From Citrobacter sp. R56 (GTDB taxonomy: Bacteria > Pseudomonadota > Gammaproteobacteria > Enterobacterales > Enterobacteriaceae), in assembly GCF_016811995.1 (NCBI RefSeq), contig NZ_CP069159.1:124001-188000 (forward strand): DNA of 64,000 nt, written 5' to 3'. The position numbers and the translations under genes are program-made. Every line of letters begins with the position of its first letter. Within the stretch, counting starts at the first letter, position 1. The notes beneath the pieces are model-generated. The model worked only from the letters and a program-made list of their open reading frames with translations, was not told where the DNA came from and did not search any database. Below are positions 49,017 through 58,904 of the stretch, one piece after another.

Positions 49017-49064
49017 AACTCAAGGATAGCCGTGAACAGTTGCCATTGCAACACAGGCGGCTCT

Positions 49065-49172
49065 ATGACGCTCATGCAGTTGGGCACGGCCTTCTGGCAC
49101 GATCTGGCGGCTCCGATCATCGCTGGCATTATTGTCAGCCTGGTAGTGAACTGGCTACGTCACCGGAAGTAA
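49065..49172 (+). CDS. ldrD: Ldr-family type I toxin peptide
   Basis: A 35-residue peptide beginning MTLMQLGTAFWHDLAAP, with a hydrophobic segment of about 14 residues (IIAGIIVSLVVNWL) and a basic end RHRK. It aligns with E. coli LdrD (also 35 residues, sharing FWHDLAAP and NWL). Ldr peptides act at the inner membrane and are toxic when over-produced; translation is blocked by the antisense RNA RdlD, encoded opposite the leader. In E. coli ldrD likewise lies between bcsG and yhjV. It is too short for usual gene calling. A terminator follows at 49222. Confidence 0.88.
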   Translation: MTLMQLGTAFWHDLAAPIIAGIIVSLVVNWLRHRK

Positions 49173-49221
49173 TGTGCCTTGTGGGTGTCTGCCTGCCGTG
49201 ATGGCAACATGCGCCCGAACC

Positions 49222-49250
49222 AGGCCGCAGGGGAGACTCTGCGGCCTTTT
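49222..49250. terminator. Intrinsic terminator between ldrD and bcsG
   Basis: AGGCCGCAG / CTGCGGCCT stem with an eight-base loop, then TTTTT on the plus strand. It lies at the convergent ends of ldrD and bcsG. Confidence 0.88.
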
Positions 49251-49255
49251 TCGGT

Positions 49256-50935
49256 TTACTGCGGATAAGGAACCCAGTCGCCGCCATTCAGGCGCACATA
49301 CGGTTTACCCTGATACTGAATGACCACCGCGTTGGCGTTCTCGGAGACCGGCGCAGTCTGCGGCAGTCCACCCGTCAACTGGTTCCAGTTAACGTTGTCT
49401 TCTGTAAACAGCTTCCCGTCAAGCGCACGCACCACCAGTTCGGAGATCGCCTGGTAGCTGCTCGGCTGGTTTATATCGATCGGCGCACCCTGGTGAGGGG
49501 CTTTCATACCGAAGAATTTCACCGCAGCCGGTACGTTGGTAATGGAAGGGCTCGGGATATCACGCAGACCGGAGACCTGCATTCTGTCGCCCTTCAGCGC
49601 ACCGCCGTGTTCCGGCACCATCACTACCATTACTTTACGGCCAGATTTTTCCAGCTCAGTGAAGAAGGCATCCATCTCATCGAACAGTTTTTGGGCGCGA
49701 ACTTTGTAATCCGCCGTTTTGCTGACGCCAGGGAAGTGGTTTCCGTCGTGCAGCGGCAGGGTGTTGTAAAACGTCGCGCTCCGTGAGTTTTGATCTTTCT
49801 CGGTGGTTTCGAGCCAACGATCGAGAACTGCGGTATCGTCATAAACCGGGGAGCCATCAAAGCCCAGAAGGGTGACAGGCAGACCTTTCTGGTCCATAAG
49901 CTCGCTCTGCATACCGCCATTCTCACGAACTTCTTTCAGGAAGCCGCCAAATTCGCCGTTATGCCCCATCATCAGGTGTTGTGTGAAACCCAACTTCGAC
50001 AAATTATCGAACAGGTAGCAGTCATTACCCGCGGGTTGATACAAGTTCGTATGCGAAGGCTGACCGCAGCTGGCGCGCAGCAGGCGAATTGCCGCCGGGC
50101 CGCTGTAAGAAGTCGCGGAGTTAAAGTGTTTGAACAGAATGTCGAAATGCGCCCACAGCGGATGCGACGCCAGTCCTGCGGCTTCAACATCAGACCAGGA
50201 GAGCGAACAGATGTTGATCACCAACAGTTCGAACGGTTGAGCATCTGCAGGAAGTGAGCTCGGGAACGGCGTTTTCCGTTTCGATTCGGCATTGTAGAAG
50301 GTATTCAGCCAGGCACTCAGATTCGCGGTGGTTGGCGGCGCCGTCTGGGCCGGAATATCACCCACGACTGGCGTATCGCCCGCAGTGGCTACGGTCGCTG
50401 CCGCCGAGCCGCCGGTAGTCGTGACCGTACTGGTGGGTTGACCTGCTGGCCACAGAGAGAAGTTCGGCCCCGCCAGCGTCAGTACGTTAAGCCAAACGAG
50501 GATCGCGACGACGAAAACTGTCACCCGAATCCACTGCGACAGGAACAGCCAGGCGATCAGCAGAACGAATATCGCGCCGATCATCTGCCAGTTGATAAAA
50601 CGGGTCACCAGATCGAGCATATAGTCGGCACTAAATCCGGCAACCTGCGAACCCTGGCTCATAATGCTTTCCGGGCCAGGTAGCCAAGTGTCATGCCAGA
50701 AAAGCGCAAAACCAATCGGAATAGCAATCCAGTGGCGAATGCGATGCAAACTGTACCTTGGTATTGGCATGAGCAAAAAGGCCATGAATACCAGGTTCTG
50801 TAATGGGTGGAAATTGAGATAGCCAGCCCAAAGCAGACCGAATTTCACCAGGAAGTAAAAATTCCAGCCAGAAAGCCCACGCCAGTATTGCCATAACGGC
50901 GAAGGCATTGATGAGGATTGAGTATACTGAGTCAT
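49256..50935 (-). CDS. bcsG: Cellulose phosphoethanolamine transferase BcsG
   Basis: Inner membrane enzyme that transfers phosphoethanolamine from phosphatidylethanolamine to cellulose; 559 residues. Four or five N-terminal membrane segments (about residues 25-160) precede a Pro/Thr/Ala-rich linker (about 165-205). A periplasmic alkaline-phosphatase-like zinc domain follows. The nucleophile Ser278 is in place ([10 protein letters not shown]), as are the E-H metal residues in [16 protein letters not shown]. It starts within the last four bases of bcsF, so bcsEFG is a translationally coupled operon. Confidence 0.96.
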   Translation of the reverse strand: MTQYTQSSSMPSPLWQYWRGLSGWNFYFLVKFGLLWAGYLNFHPLQNLVFMAFLLMPIPRYSLHRIRHWIAIPIGFALFWHDTWLPGPESIMSQGSQVAGFSADYMLDLVTRFINWQMIGAIFVLLIAWLFLSQWIRVTVFVVAILVWLNVLTLAGPNFSLWPAGQPTSTVTTTGGSAAATVATAGDTPVVGDIPAQTAPPTTANLSAWLNTFYNAESKRKTPFPSSLPADAQPFELLVINICSLSWSDVEAAGLASHPLWAHFDILFKHFNSATSYSGPAAIRLLRASCGQPSHTNLYQPAGNDCYLFDNLSKLGFTQHLMMGHNGEFGGFLKEVRENGGMQSELMDQKGLPVTLLGFDGSPVYDDTAVLDRWLETTEKDQNSRSATFYNTLPLHDGNHFPGVSKTADYKVRAQKLFDEMDAFFTELEKSGRKVMVVMVPEHGGALKGDRMQVSGLRDIPSPSITNVPAAVKFFGMKAPHQGAPIDINQPSSYQAISELVVRALDGKLFTEDNVNWNQLTGGLPQTAPVSENANAVVIQYQGKPYVRLNGGDWVPYPQ

Positions 50936-51123
50936 TTGTTGTCTGCCTTGACTTTCGAAGCGCGGCGCAAGGTTCCGGCTGGTTTTACATAGCGAGGTTT
51001 GGCAAATAAAAGCCGGGCTGTGTCCCGAATACGGCGAAGCGAATGGCGTGCCAGATAGCCCAGCGGGAAGAAAATCAGTGCGCAGAAGACAATGATTTGA
51101 ATGATATCATTGATATTCATCAT
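50932..51123 (-). CDS. bcsF: Small cellulose-synthesis membrane protein BcsF
   Basis: A 63-residue protein with one N-terminal membrane helix (about residues 5-26, [19 protein letters not shown]) and a basic cytoplasmic tail. In E. coli BcsF recruits the c-di-GMP-binding BcsE to the membrane and works with BcsG in cellulose modification. It overlaps bcsE and bcsG by four bases on each side. Two adjacent Met codons begin it; either could be used. Confidence 0.93.
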   Translation of the reverse strand: MMNINDIIQIIVFCALIFFPLGYLARHSLRRIRDTARLLFAKPRYVKPAGTLRRASKVKADNK

Positions 51124-52679
51124 GATGTTCGCTCCACGGCATCATCCTGCAGTCGCAATGGTTTCGGAATACGCCGCCAGACTCGCCCATCGTGTTCAGC
51201 GTTCAGTACGGGGTTCGGCCCTTGTGTTAGCGGCAGCGGTTTGCCCCACATCTCTGGCGACAGTAAGCGCATTTGCACCAGTTCGGCGCTGATCAGGCTG
51301 TCTTCGAACCAGACCATACGGTTGGAGAAAATATCGCCTGTCGGCAGCGGGAAAATATGGTTCAACGCGGTGTCCAAATCATTAACCCGGCAGAACGACA
51401 GAAACAGCACCAGACGATTGCCGCCAATGGTCATGATGTCGCCGGTACGGTTGGGACGGCATAATGTGAGCGCCTGCTCGACACGGATGCCGGGTACTGG
51501 TCGCAACGCCACCATGACGCCTTTCCCATCTGCGGGAAGCAGCGTATTAGCCATCATGTTATGCACTGCTTCGCAGAAGACATCCCATTTTTGAAAGCCA
51601 CGCAGTTTTAGCGGTTGTGTCATGGAGAGAAGCGTGGTGATGTCTTCCGGTACATAACGGCTAAATTGTTGCCCCTGAACGCTTTCAATTAACGTCAGGC
51701 AGCGGGAGAGCGGTGCATTCCACGGGACGACCATGTTGGCGCCGCAGCCTAATAGCAGACGTTCGTCGGTGGCGCGTAAACTGGCGGTGTTTTCCCGCAC
51801 AATGATTTTCAGCGCGCTGCCTCGCTGGCGACGCAGCGTGTGAATGCTGCGTGCCATCGGTTCGATCTGGCTATTCTGGGCCAGAGAGAAAATGATTGTC
51901 GCCGCCTGAGCGGTACGCGCTTCGTTGAATAAGGTTTCGTTATTGTCGAAAAGCATCCAGTGCTCAGAGAGCGGAGGAGCGCCTTCGAGTACGGCAACGT
52001 TGCTGAGGATCCGTTTTTCATCGCTACGGGGCTGGATCGCCGCTTCTTCCTGCTGAGCCAGTTCCCAGCGATTATCCTGATGGCGCAAGGTGAGTTGCTG
52101 ACGTGCGCTGACCCCTTTTTCATTGCACCAGAATGCGATATCGAACAGATGCTGATCGCCTTGAAAACGCAAACTGGCGAGACCGAAAAGTGAGCGATAT
52201 TCTCCCATCAACAATGATGACTGTTTGTCATTATTGCTCCCAGGGTTAATGACCAGCAGTGAACAGTGATGGCGTTGGGTCCATTTATTCATTTTTTCCA
52301 GCCACTGACGCAACCGCTCGGAGGATATATTTTGCCACGCGTTATTTGCGCAAATAAGGATGAAAAGATAATGAGTGGGTTGGAGGGAACAAAGTAAATC
52401 GCGGGGCAAGGAGTATAGTCCCTTTTCAGAGTTCGGCATGGAAAATAACTGAATTTTTTCCGGGCCGTGAGCCTCATCTAATTTGACCGATTTTTCCAGA
52501 TCGTTCCCCATGCAAATGACCGCGACTTTCGCGTTGCCCGTTTGAGATGCAATCGTTTGATTCACCATGCTGAGGGCGTCTTCATTGCGATCAGCGTTAA
52601 GCCACCAGACACCGCCGGCTGGCATATGGCGCAGTTCATCCCATAATGATGAGATACCGATAGAAAATACGGGGTCCAC
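51120..52679 (-). CDS. bcsE: c-di-GMP-binding cellulose biosynthesis protein BcsE
   Basis: Cytosolic regulator that binds cyclic di-GMP and is needed for full cellulose production; 519 residues, slightly shorter than recalled for E. coli. The C-terminal GIL domain carries the RxGD c-di-GMP motif as RTGD (residues 411-414, in [10 protein letters not shown]). The N-terminal part resembles a degenerate ATPase-like domain. First gene of bcsEFG, divergent from bcsR across 289 bp, overlapping bcsF by four bases. In E. coli it docks on the BcsRQAB complex. Confidence 0.94.
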   Translation of the reverse strand: MDPVFSIGISSLWDELRHMPAGGVWWLNADRNEDALSMVNQTIASQTGNAKVAVICMGNDLEKSVKLDEAHGPEKIQLFSMPNSEKGLYSLPRDLLCSLQPTHYLFILICANNAWQNISSERLRQWLEKMNKWTQRHHCSLLVINPGSNNDKQSSLLMGEYRSLFGLASLRFQGDQHLFDIAFWCNEKGVSARQQLTLRHQDNRWELAQQEEAAIQPRSDEKRILSNVAVLEGAPPLSEHWMLFDNNETLFNEARTAQAATIIFSLAQNSQIEPMARSIHTLRRQRGSALKIIVRENTASLRATDERLLLGCGANMVVPWNAPLSRCLTLIESVQGQQFSRYVPEDITTLLSMTQPLKLRGFQKWDVFCEAVHNMMANTLLPADGKGVMVALRPVPGIRVEQALTLCRPNRTGDIMTIGGNRLVLFLSFCRVNDLDTALNHIFPLPTGDIFSNRMVWFEDSLISAELVQMRLLSPEMWGKPLPLTQGPNPVLNAEHDGRVWRRIPKPLRLQDDAVERTS

Positions 52680-52968
52680 AGTGTCCCTCTTGTCACTATT
52701 TTATCTGCTTATCAGTTTACTAGCGAAAGCACAGAAATAAACCTAACATTGAAATTAAAACGCATCAGATTTAGCATGTAAATCCATCCGTCAGGCAGGA
52801 AGCCTTGCGACATCGGTCTCTGAGTTTTCATTTTCATTATAAATTGCGCACCAGGAAGTTCAAAAAATGAACAATTCTCTGTGCTGAAGATTAACGATGG
52901 GAAGGGACGGAATGCTGCCAGAAAAATGTCTGAAGCGTGGCGAGTATATTCAAAAGGGATAAATCAGA
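52680..52968. promoter_or_regulatory. Divergent bcsE-bcsR control region
   Basis: A 289-base AT-rich gap between the two arms of the cellulose locus. It must hold promoters for bcsEFG (minus) and bcsRQABZC (plus). I found no clear consensus site. A purine-rich AAAAGGGAT ribosome region precedes bcsR. Confidence 0.6.
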
Positions 52969-53157
52969 ATGTATAACAATGAACCAGGTACTCAGTCTGA
53001 TTCAGCTTTGGGCTATACCTTCCAAAATGATTTTCTGGCCTTAAGTCAGGCATTTTCGCTGCCTGAAATAGATTACACCGATATTTCCCAACGCGAGCAG
53101 CTCTCTGCGGCGATTAAACGCTGGCCGTTGCTGGCTGAATTTGCGCAACAACAATAA
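52969..53157 (+). CDS. bcsR: Cellulose biosynthesis protein BcsR
   Basis: A 62-residue cytosolic protein (YhjR family), the first gene of the bcsRQABZC operon. In E. coli BcsR binds the ATPase BcsQ and stabilises the membrane cellulose synthase complex. The sequence has the conserved segment YTFQNDFLALSQAFSLPEIDY and the tail KRWPLLAEFAQQQ. Ribosome site AAAGGGA is upstream. bcsQ follows after eleven bases. Confidence 0.95.
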   Translation: MYNNEPGTQSDSALGYTFQNDFLALSQAFSLPEIDYTDISQREQLSAAIKRWPLLAEFAQQQ

Positions 53158-53168
53158 GGGAGCCGTGG

Positions 53169-53921
53169 ATGGCTATTCTGGGATTGCAGGGCGTGCGCGG
53201 TGGTGTGGGTACCACGTCGATCACTTCGGCACTCGCCTGGGCGTTGCAGATATTAGGGGAAAACGTACTTGTCGTGGATGCCAGTCCCGATAATTTGTTG
53301 CGCCTGTCATTCAACGTGGACTTTGTTCATCGTGAAGGGTGGGCGAGGGCGATACTGGATAACCGCGACTGGCGTGATGCCGGAATGCGCTACACCTCGC
53401 AACTTGATCTGTTGCCATTTGGTCAACTGAGTGCACAAGAGCGTGAAAACCCTCAGGAGTGGCAGGATCGCCTGGGCGGTATTTGCGAGGGGATCTCCGC
53501 GCTGAAAGAGAGCGGACGCTATTCATGGATTTTGCTGGACCTGCCCTCTGACACCTCTCCGGTAACCCGCCAGTGGGTGAATCTTTGCGATCATACGCTG
53601 GCCGTAGTGAAAGCAGATACCAACTGCCATATCCGTCTTCACCAGCAGGCGCTGCCTACCGGCGCGCATATTCTGATTAATGACTTACGTATTGGCAGCC
53701 AGTTGCAGGATGACCTGTACCAGATTTGGCTGCAAAGCCAGCGTCGTCTGCTGCCGATGATCATTCATCGGGATGAAGCGATGGCGGAGTGCATGGCATC
53801 GAAACAGCCGCTGGGAGAATATCGCAGTGATTCGCTGGCGGCAGAAGAGATCCTGACGCTGGCAAACTGGTGTCTGTTGCATTATGCCGATCATAAAACG
53901 CCTGTCGGGAGCCCATCATGA
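53169..53921 (+). CDS. bcsQ: Cellulose biosynthesis MinD/ParA-type ATPase BcsQ (intact)
   Basis: A 250-residue SIMIBI ATPase required for cellulose synthase assembly at the pole. The deviant Walker A QGVRGGVGTTSI is at about residues 7-18. Codon 6 is TTG (Leu), where E. coli K-12 has a premature TAG that disables cellulose production, so the gene is intact here. The rest is continuous with recalled BcsQ, including LLDLPSD (Walker A' / switch region). It overlaps bcsA by four bases. Confidence 0.96.
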   Translation: MAILGLQGVRGGVGTTSITSALAWALQILGENVLVVDASPDNLLRLSFNVDFVHREGWARAILDNRDWRDAGMRYTSQLDLLPFGQLSAQERENPQEWQDRLGGICEGISALKESGRYSWILLDLPSDTSPVTRQWVNLCDHTLAVVKADTNCHIRLHQQALPTGAHILINDLRIGSQLQDDLYQIWLQSQRRLLPMIIHRDEAMAECMASKQPLGEYRSDSLAAEEILTLANWCLLHYADHKTPVGSPS

Positions 53922-56536
53922 GTCTCCTGTCCCGGTGGTTGCTCATTCCGCCGGTTAGCGCGCGCCTGAGCGAGCGTTATCAGGGGTATCGTCGTCATGG
54001 CGCGTCATGTTTCAGCGCCGCGATGGGCTGTTTTTGGGTGATTCTGGCATGGGTGTTTATCCCGCTTGAACATCCGCGCTGGCAGCGTATTCGCGGTCAG
54101 CATAAAGCGCTGTATCCGCATATTAACGCCACCCGCCCACGCCCTTTGGATCCTGCCCGCTACGCCATTCAAACGCTCTGGCTGATGGCAACCGCACAGC
54201 GAAAAGAAAATAAACAACCGCGCTGGCGGTCGTTTGCCCGTTTCCATGGTGTACGTGGCCGCTATCATCAATGGATGGATGCGTTACCTGAGCGTGTGAG
54301 TCAACGCACTCACCACCTGGACTCGCAGAAAGAGTTAGGGCATCTCAGTACTGGGGCACGTCGATTCATTCTGGGTATTATCGTGACGTTTTCGCTGATT
54401 TTAGCGGTGATTTGTATTACCCAGCCGTTTAACCCGCTATCGCAGTTTATCTTCCTGATGCTGTTGTGGGGGGTCGCGTTGTGGGTGCGCCGACTGCCGG
54501 GACGTTTCTCGGCTCTGATGCTGATTGTGCTGTCGCTGACGGTGTCTTGCCGTTATATCTGGTGGCGCTACACCTCGACGCTGAACTGGGATGACCCAGT
54601 GAGTCTGGTTTGCGGTCTCGTTTTACTGTTTGCTGAAACCTACGCCTGGATCGTACTGGTGCTGGGTTACTTCCAGGTGATTTGGCCGCTTAATCGTCAA
54701 CCTGTCCCGCTGCCAAAAGATATGGCGCAATGGCCGACCGTCGATATTTTTGTGCCTACGTACAACGAAGATCTCAGCGTCGTGAAAAACACCATTTATG
54801 CGTCACTGGGTATCGACTGGCCAAAAGATAAGGTGACGATCTGGATTCTGGATGATGGCGGGCGAGAAGAGTTCCGCCAGTTTGCTCAGACCGTCGGGGT
54901 GCAATACATCGCGCGTACCACTCATGAACATGCGAAAGCCGGGAACATTAACAACGCGCTGAAGTATGCGAAGGGCGAGTTTGTGTCGATCTTTGACTGT
55001 GACCACGTGCCGACGCGCTCATTCCTGCAAATGACAATGGGCTGGTTCCTCAAAGAGAAACAGCTCGCGATGATGCAGACGCCTCACCATTTCTTCTCGC
55101 CGGACCCGTTTGAACGCAACCTGGGACGTTTTCGCAAAACGCCGAACGAAGGGACGCTGTTCTATGGGCTGGTACAGGATGGCAACGATATGTGGGATGC
55201 CACTTTCTTCTGCGGTTCGTGCGCGGTGATCCGCCGTAAACCGTTAGATGAGATTGGCGGCATCGCCGTAGAAACTGTGACCGAAGACGCCCATACTTCG
55301 CTGCGTTTACACCGCCGTGGTTATACCTCTGCGTATATGCGTATTCCGCAGGCGGCAGGGTTGGCGACAGAAAGTCTGTCGGCGCATATCGGGCAGCGTA
55401 TTCGCTGGGCGCGTGGGATGGTGCAAATCTTCCGTCTGGACAATCCGCTCACCGGTAAAGGCTTAAAACTGGCGCAACGGTTGTGCTACGTGAACGCCAT
55501 GTTCCACTTTTTGTCTGGTATTCCCCGGCTTATCTTCCTCACGGCGCCGCTGGCCTTCTTGCTGTTACACGCCTATATCATCTATGCCCCTGCGCTGATG
55601 ATTGCGTTGTTCGTGTTACCGCACATGGTCCACGCCAGCCTGACCAACTCGAAGATTCAGGGGAAATACCGCCACTCGTTCTGGAGTGAAATCTACGAAA
55701 CGGTGCTGGCCTGGTATATCGCCCCACCGACGATGGTGGCGTTGATCAACCCGCACAAAGGGAAGTTTAACGTAACGGCAAAAGGCGGGTTGGTTGAAGA
55801 AGAGTACGTGGACTGGGTTATCTCCCGGCCTTATATCTTCCTGGTCTTGCTCAACCTGTTGGGCGTAGCGGTAGGCGTCTGGCGTTACTACTACGGCCCT
55901 GAAAACGAAATACTCACCGTGATCGTCAGCCTGGTATGGGTTTTCTACAACCTGATTATTCTCGGCGGCGCGGTGGCCGTCTCCGTGGAGAGCAAACAGG
56001 TCAGACGGGCGCATCGTGTTGAAATCTCAATGCCTGCCGCCATTGCCCGTGAAGATGGTCATCTGTTCTCGTGCACCGTACATGACTTCTCCGACGGCGG
56101 TCTGGGGATCAAGATCAACGGGCGGGCGCAGGTGCTGGAAGGGCAGAAGGTGAATTTATTGCTCAAACGCGGCCAGCAGGAATATGTCTTCCCGACGCAG
56201 GTCGTGCGCGTGCTGGGTAATGAAGTGGGGCTGCAACTGATGCCATTGACCACGAAACAACATATTGATTTTGTACAGTGCACGTTCGCCCGGGCAGACA
56301 CCTGGGCGCTTTGGCAGGACAGCTTCCCGGAAGATAAACCTCTGGAAAGCCTGTTGGATATTCTGAAGCTGGGCTTCCGTGGTTATCGGCACCTCGCCGA
56401 GTTTGCCCCGTCTTCCGTCAAAGTAATTTTCCGGTCTCTGACGACGCTGATTTCCTGGATTGTGTCGTTTATTCCACGTCGCCCAGAGCGGGGCGTGGCG
56501 GTACAACAGCCGGATCAGGTTATGGCTCAACAATGA
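53918..56536 (+). CDS. bcsA: Cellulose synthase catalytic subunit BcsA
   Basis: Membrane glycosyltransferase family 2 enzyme that polymerises UDP-glucose into cellulose and extrudes it; 872 residues. An N-terminal extension and several membrane helices precede the catalytic domain. Its motifs are DDGGREE (D), FDCDHVP (DxD), TVTEDAHTS (TED, catalytic base) and GQRIRWARG (QxxRW). Further helices follow, then the c-di-GMP-binding PilZ domain with RRAHRVEI and DFSDGGLGI. All key residues are intact, so activation by c-di-GMP is expected. Overlaps bcsQ by four bases; bcsB starts ten bases after its stop. Confidence 0.98.
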   Translation: MSLLSRWLLIPPVSARLSERYQGYRRHGASCFSAAMGCFWVILAWVFIPLEHPRWQRIRGQHKALYPHINATRPRPLDPARYAIQTLWLMATAQRKENKQPRWRSFARFHGVRGRYHQWMDALPERVSQRTHHLDSQKELGHLSTGARRFILGIIVTFSLILAVICITQPFNPLSQFIFLMLLWGVALWVRRLPGRFSALMLIVLSLTVSCRYIWWRYTSTLNWDDPVSLVCGLVLLFAETYAWIVLVLGYFQVIWPLNRQPVPLPKDMAQWPTVDIFVPTYNEDLSVVKNTIYASLGIDWPKDKVTIWILDDGGREEFRQFAQTVGVQYIARTTHEHAKAGNINNALKYAKGEFVSIFDCDHVPTRSFLQMTMGWFLKEKQLAMMQTPHHFFSPDPFERNLGRFRKTPNEGTLFYGLVQDGNDMWDATFFCGSCAVIRRKPLDEIGGIAVETVTEDAHTSLRLHRRGYTSAYMRIPQAAGLATESLSAHIGQRIRWARGMVQIFRLDNPLTGKGLKLAQRLCYVNAMFHFLSGIPRLIFLTAPLAFLLLHAYIIYAPALMIALFVLPHMVHASLTNSKIQGKYRHSFWSEIYETVLAWYIAPPTMVALINPHKGKFNVTAKGGLVEEEYVDWVISRPYIFLVLLNLLGVAVGVWRYYYGPENEILTVIVSLVWVFYNLIILGGAVAVSVESKQVRRAHRVEISMPAAIAREDGHLFSCTVHDFSDGGLGIKINGRAQVLEGQKVNLLLKRGQQEYVFPTQVVRVLGNEVGLQLMPLTTKQHIDFVQCTFARADTWALWQDSFPEDKPLESLLDILKLGFRGYRHLAEFAPSSVKVIFRSLTTLISWIVSFIPRRPERGVAVQQPDQVMAQQ

Positions 56537-56546
56537 TGATAACGCG

Positions 56547-58898
56547 ATGAAAAGAAAACTTTCCTGGATTTGTGCAGTGGCAATAGGGATGAGCGCTTTC
56601 CCTGCTTTCATGACGCAGGCGACGCCTGCAATGCAACCACTGGTAAATGCTGAGCCAGCAGAGGCGCCAGCTGTGCCTGCGCCGGCAGATGAAAATCAGC
56701 CTGTCGGGCAGGTGATGCCGGGTGTGGCAGGGGCAAACGCGCCTATTGTCGCGCAGAATGCGCCTTCCCGTGACGTGAAGCTCACCTTTGCGCAAATTGC
56801 GCCGCCGCCGGGCAGCATGGTTCTGCGCGGCGTCAATCCGAACGGGGGGATTGAGTTCGGGATGCGTAGCGATGAAGTGGTTTCGAACGCGGTGTTGAAC
56901 CTCGAATACACCCCTTCCCCGTCGCTGTTCCCGATACAGTCTCAGCTAAAGGTTTATCTGAATGATGAATTGATGGGCGTATTGCCTATCACCAAAGAGC
57001 AACTGGGTAAAAAAACACTGGCCCAGATGCCGATCAACCCGTTGTTTATCACCGATTTTAACCGGGTGCGTCTGGAGTTTGTCGGGCACTACCGTGATGT
57101 CTGCGAAAACCCGGCCAGCAGCACGTTGTGGCTGGATGTCGGTCGCAGCAGCGCACTGAATCTGACCTACCAGACGCTGCCGGTAAACAACGATCTCTCG
57201 CACTTCCCGATCCCGTTCTTTGACCCGCGAGATAATCGTCCTGTTACCTTGCCAATGGTATTTGCACAATCACCGGACCGGGAACTGCAACAGGCGGCGT
57301 CGATCGTCTCTTCCTGGTTTGGTTCGCGTTCGGGCTGGCGCGGCCAGCAATTCCCGGTGATGTATAACAAACTGCCGGATCGTAATGCGATTGTCTTTGC
57401 CACTAACGACAAACGTCCTGACTTCCTGCGCGAGCATCCGGCGGTGAAAGCGCCGGTTATCGAGATGATGAACCATCCGGATAACCCGTATGTGAAACTG
57501 CTGGTGGTCTTTGGCCGTGATGACAAAGACCTGTTACAGGCAGCGAAAGGGATCGCTCAGGGGAATATTCTGTTCCGTGGCGATAGCGTAGTGGTCAATG
57601 AAGTGAAACCGCTGCTGGCACGTCAGCCCTATGACGCGCCGAACTGGGTACGTACTGACCGCGCGGTGACCTTTGGTGAGCTGAAAACCTATGAGGAGCA
57701 GTTACAGTCAACGGGGCTGGAGCCTGCGCCGATCAATATGTCGCTGAACCTGCCGCCGGATCTTTATCTGTTACGCAGTACCGGTATTGATATGAACCTC
57801 AACTACCGTTACACCACGCCGCCGCAGAAAGACAGTTCGCGGATGGATATCAGCCTGAATAACCAGTTCCTGCAAGCGTTTAGTCTGAACAGCGCGCAGG
57901 AAAGCAATCGCCTGTTACTGCGTCTGCCAGTCCTGCAAGGGCTGCTGGACGGCAAAACGGATGTCGCGATCCCGGCGTTGAAACTGGGTGCGATGAACCA
58001 GCTGCGCTTTGACTTCCAGTATATGAACCCAATGCCGGGGGGATCGGTTGATAATTGCGTCACTTTTCAACCGGTACAGAACCATGTCGTGATCAGCGAC
58101 GATTCCACTATCGACTTCTCGAAGTATTACCACTTTATCGCGATGCCGGACCTGCGTGCTTTCGCGAATGCGGGTTTCCCGTTCAGCCGTATGGCTGACC
58201 TGTCCGAAACCATCATGGTCATGCCGAAAACCCCGAACGAAGCGCAGATGGAAACGCTGCTGGATGTGACTGGGACGATAGGGGCGCAAACCGGCTTCCC
58301 GTCAATTAACCTGAACATCACCGACGATAGCAGCCAGATTCAGGGCAAAGACGCCGACATTATGTTAATCGGCAGCATCCCCGATAAGCTGAAAGATGAT
58401 AAGCGAATCGATCTGCTGGTGCAGGCGACGCAGAGCTGGGTAAACACCCCGACGCGCCAGACTGCATTCCCGAGCATTATGCCGGATATGGCCGATCGCG
58501 CGGCGGATGTGCGTACGACCCTGACCTCCTCTGGCCCTATGGCGGCCGTGGTGGGCTTCCAGTCGCCGTTTAACGATCAGCGAAGTGTGATTGCGTTGTT
58601 GGCCGATAGCCCACGCGGTTATACGTTACTGAACGAAGCGATGAACGACAGCGGAAAACGGGCGGCGATGTTTGGTTCTGTTTCAGTGATTCGTGAGTCC
58701 GGTGTTAACAGCCTGCGGGTAGGGGATGTTTACTACGTCGGGCATTTACCGTGGTTTGAACGTCTGTGGTATGCCCTGTCGAATCACCCGGTACTGCTGG
58801 CCATTCTGGCGGCGGTGAGCGTCGTGCTTCTTGCCTGGGTGCTGTGGCGTCTGCTGCGTATCATTAGCCGCCGCCGTCTTGATCCGGACAATGAGTAA
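56547..58898 (+). CDS. bcsB: Cellulose synthase periplasmic subunit BcsB
   Basis: Periplasmic, membrane-anchored partner of BcsA that guides the emerging glucan; 783 residues. A signal peptide (MKRKLSWICAVAIGMSAFPA through TQAT) is followed by carbohydrate-binding and flavodoxin-like repeats. A C-terminal membrane helix (PVLLAILAAVSVVLLAWVLW, ending RRRLDPDNE) packs against BcsA. The start at 56547 is ten bases after bcsA; the longer overlapping frame lacks a signal and similarity. A Pro/Ala/Glu-rich stretch after the signal (about 32-50) is slightly longer than recalled for E. coli. Confidence 0.97.
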   Translation: MKRKLSWICAVAIGMSAFPAFMTQATPAMQPLVNAEPAEAPAVPAPADENQPVGQVMPGVAGANAPIVAQNAPSRDVKLTFAQIAPPPGSMVLRGVNPNGGIEFGMRSDEVVSNAVLNLEYTPSPSLFPIQSQLKVYLNDELMGVLPITKEQLGKKTLAQMPINPLFITDFNRVRLEFVGHYRDVCENPASSTLWLDVGRSSALNLTYQTLPVNNDLSHFPIPFFDPRDNRPVTLPMVFAQSPDRELQQAASIVSSWFGSRSGWRGQQFPVMYNKLPDRNAIVFATNDKRPDFLREHPAVKAPVIEMMNHPDNPYVKLLVVFGRDDKDLLQAAKGIAQGNILFRGDSVVVNEVKPLLARQPYDAPNWVRTDRAVTFGELKTYEEQLQSTGLEPAPINMSLNLPPDLYLLRSTGIDMNLNYRYTTPPQKDSSRMDISLNNQFLQAFSLNSAQESNRLLLRLPVLQGLLDGKTDVAIPALKLGAMNQLRFDFQYMNPMPGGSVDNCVTFQPVQNHVVISDDSTIDFSKYYHFIAMPDLRAFANAGFPFSRMADLSETIMVMPKTPNEAQMETLLDVTGTIGAQTGFPSINLNITDDSSQIQGKDADIMLIGSIPDKLKDDKRIDLLVQATQSWVNTPTRQTAFPSIMPDMADRAADVRTTLTSSGPMAAVVGFQSPFNDQRSVIALLADSPRGYTLLNEAMNDSGKRAAMFGSVSVIRESGVNSLRVGDVYYVGHLPWFERLWYALSNHPVLLAILAAVSVVLLAWVLWRLLRIISRRRLDPDNE

Positions 58899-58904
58899 TT
58901 AACG

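Noticed and set aside
48890-49129. 79-codon minus-strand frame over the ldrD region
   Set aside because: It spans the toxin gene and the antisense RNA in reverse; the plus-strand Ldr peptide and RdlD RNA explain the sequence better.
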